15,258 bases of DNA. Origin: Pseudomonadota bacterium (GTDB lineage Bacteria > Pseudomonadota > Gammaproteobacteria > Xanthomonadales > Xanthomonadaceae). The position numbers were made by a program, and so were the translations under genes. Every line of letters starts with the position of its first letter. Within the stretch, counting starts at the first letter, position 1. The notes under the pieces are model-generated. The model saw only the letters and a program-made list of their open reading frames with translations. It ran no database searches and was not told the origin of the DNA. The stretch is taken from assembly GCA_025355485.1 (NCBI GenBank), contig JANXZP010000115.1:1-15258 (forward strand), read 5' to 3'. This document shows positions 14,957 to 15,258 of this stretch, in pieces.

Positions 14957-15258
14957 CCCGAATTCGTCGGGAGCGGCAGCACCGAAGGTAGTGGTGCTGG
15001 GTCGCGCCGGTGACGCACAGCAGCAGCTGCAGAAGGCACTCGATGCCATTGGCGTGCAGACGCTGGCTGCTGGCGATCTCGACCAGCTCGACCCGGAGTT
15101 GATGCGCATCGCGCATCCGGACGTGTTCCTGGTCAGCATCGACGAGCGCACCAAGGACACCAGCCTGGCGCGCTGGCAGACGTTGTTCGACGCTCCAGGC
15201 ACGACCGTGGTGTTCGACGATGCCGATGTCACCAGTCATCTCAGCGGCTGGGACTTGG
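14949..15258 (+). CDS. probable ChpB/CheB-like methylesterase, N-terminal part only
   Basis: ATG 14949 lies inside the end of chpA and overlaps it by 8 bases (ATGCCTGA). The frame is open to the window edge, giving 103 residues. The segment looks receiver-like: a first strand KVVVLGRAGD, a helix with QQQLQKAL, then AHPDVFLVSID and TTVVFDDADV. It resembles the N-terminus of the CheB-type proteins that follow chpA in xanthomonads, from memory of that family and not from a search. The usual acidic pair after the first strand is missing. At the phospho-acceptor position of the PDVFLVSID strand stands Ser63 (an Asp follows two residues later), so it is probably a non-phosphorylatable pseudo-receiver. 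The catalytic esterase domain would lie beyond the window. By position it would reset PilJ methylation. The family call is moderate. Confidence 0.6.
   Translation, partial: MPDPNSSGAAAPKVVVLGRAGDAQQQLQKALDAIGVQTLAAGDLDQLDPELMRIAHPDVFLVSIDERTKDTSLARWQTLFDAPGTTVVFDDADVTSHLSGWDL

Noticed and set aside
10310..15232. A 1640-codon open frame on the minus strand opposite chpA
   Set aside because: It mirrors the codon periodicity of the sense gene in GC-rich DNA. Its product is His/Arg/Gly/Phe-rich without recognisable domains, while the plus strand encodes an unmistakable ChpA.

Overview
The window is GC-rich and densely coding, with Gammaproteobacterial gene order. It most resembles Lysobacterales (Xanthomonadales). 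The arrangement yqgE-ruvX / tonB / gshB, then pilG-pilH-pilI-pilJ-chpA pointing away from gshB, is the one known from Pseudomonas aeruginosa and xanthomonads. Two details favour the xanthomonad side: there is no pilK between pilJ and chpA, and pyrB directly follows ruvX. The species cannot be named from the sequence.

Layout. (1) Positions 1-542, minus strand: 5' part of a YiiX-like permuted papain-fold enzyme, cut by the window edge. (2) 543-801: divergent spacer with a possible leaderless promoter for yqgE. (3) 802-2851, plus strand: yqgE, ruvX and pyrB, joined by two 4-base ATGA overlaps. (4) 2868-4702, minus strand: gshB then tonB, joined by a GTGA overlap and converging on pyrB. (5) 4703-4877: divergent spacer with a strong Shine-Dalgarno for gshB and a sigma70-like promoter for pilG. 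(6) 4878-15258, plus strand: the Pil-Chp chemosensory operon pilG, pilH, pilI, pilJ, chpA, then the start of a CheB/ChpB-like gene overlapping chpA by 8 bases. No stretch longer than 300 bases lacks a gene.

How the genes work together. PilJ is the membrane receptor, PilI the CheW-type adaptor and ChpA the large hybrid histidine kinase. PilG and PilH are the two single-domain response regulators that, in relatives, set type IV pilus extension and retraction and cAMP-linked surface responses. The last gene probably supplies the receptor methylesterase. gshB (glutathione synthesis), tonB (outer-membrane energy transduction), pyrB (pyrimidine synthesis) and ruvX (16S rRNA 5' processing or Holliday-junction resolvase family) are conserved housekeeping neighbours rather than parts of the chemosensory pathway.

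The window holds a known system, but its signalling core has unusual additions. ChpA contains about 156 residues of pentapeptide (A-E-x-x-x) repeat, predicted to form a very long TolA-like helix between two Hpt domains. PilI carries a charged, low-complexity N-terminal extension of about 150 residues. ChpA's phosphotransfer-like domains show a graded loss of the histidine motif, and the CheB-like protein starts with a receiver-like domain that appears to have serine in place of the phospho-acceptor aspartate.
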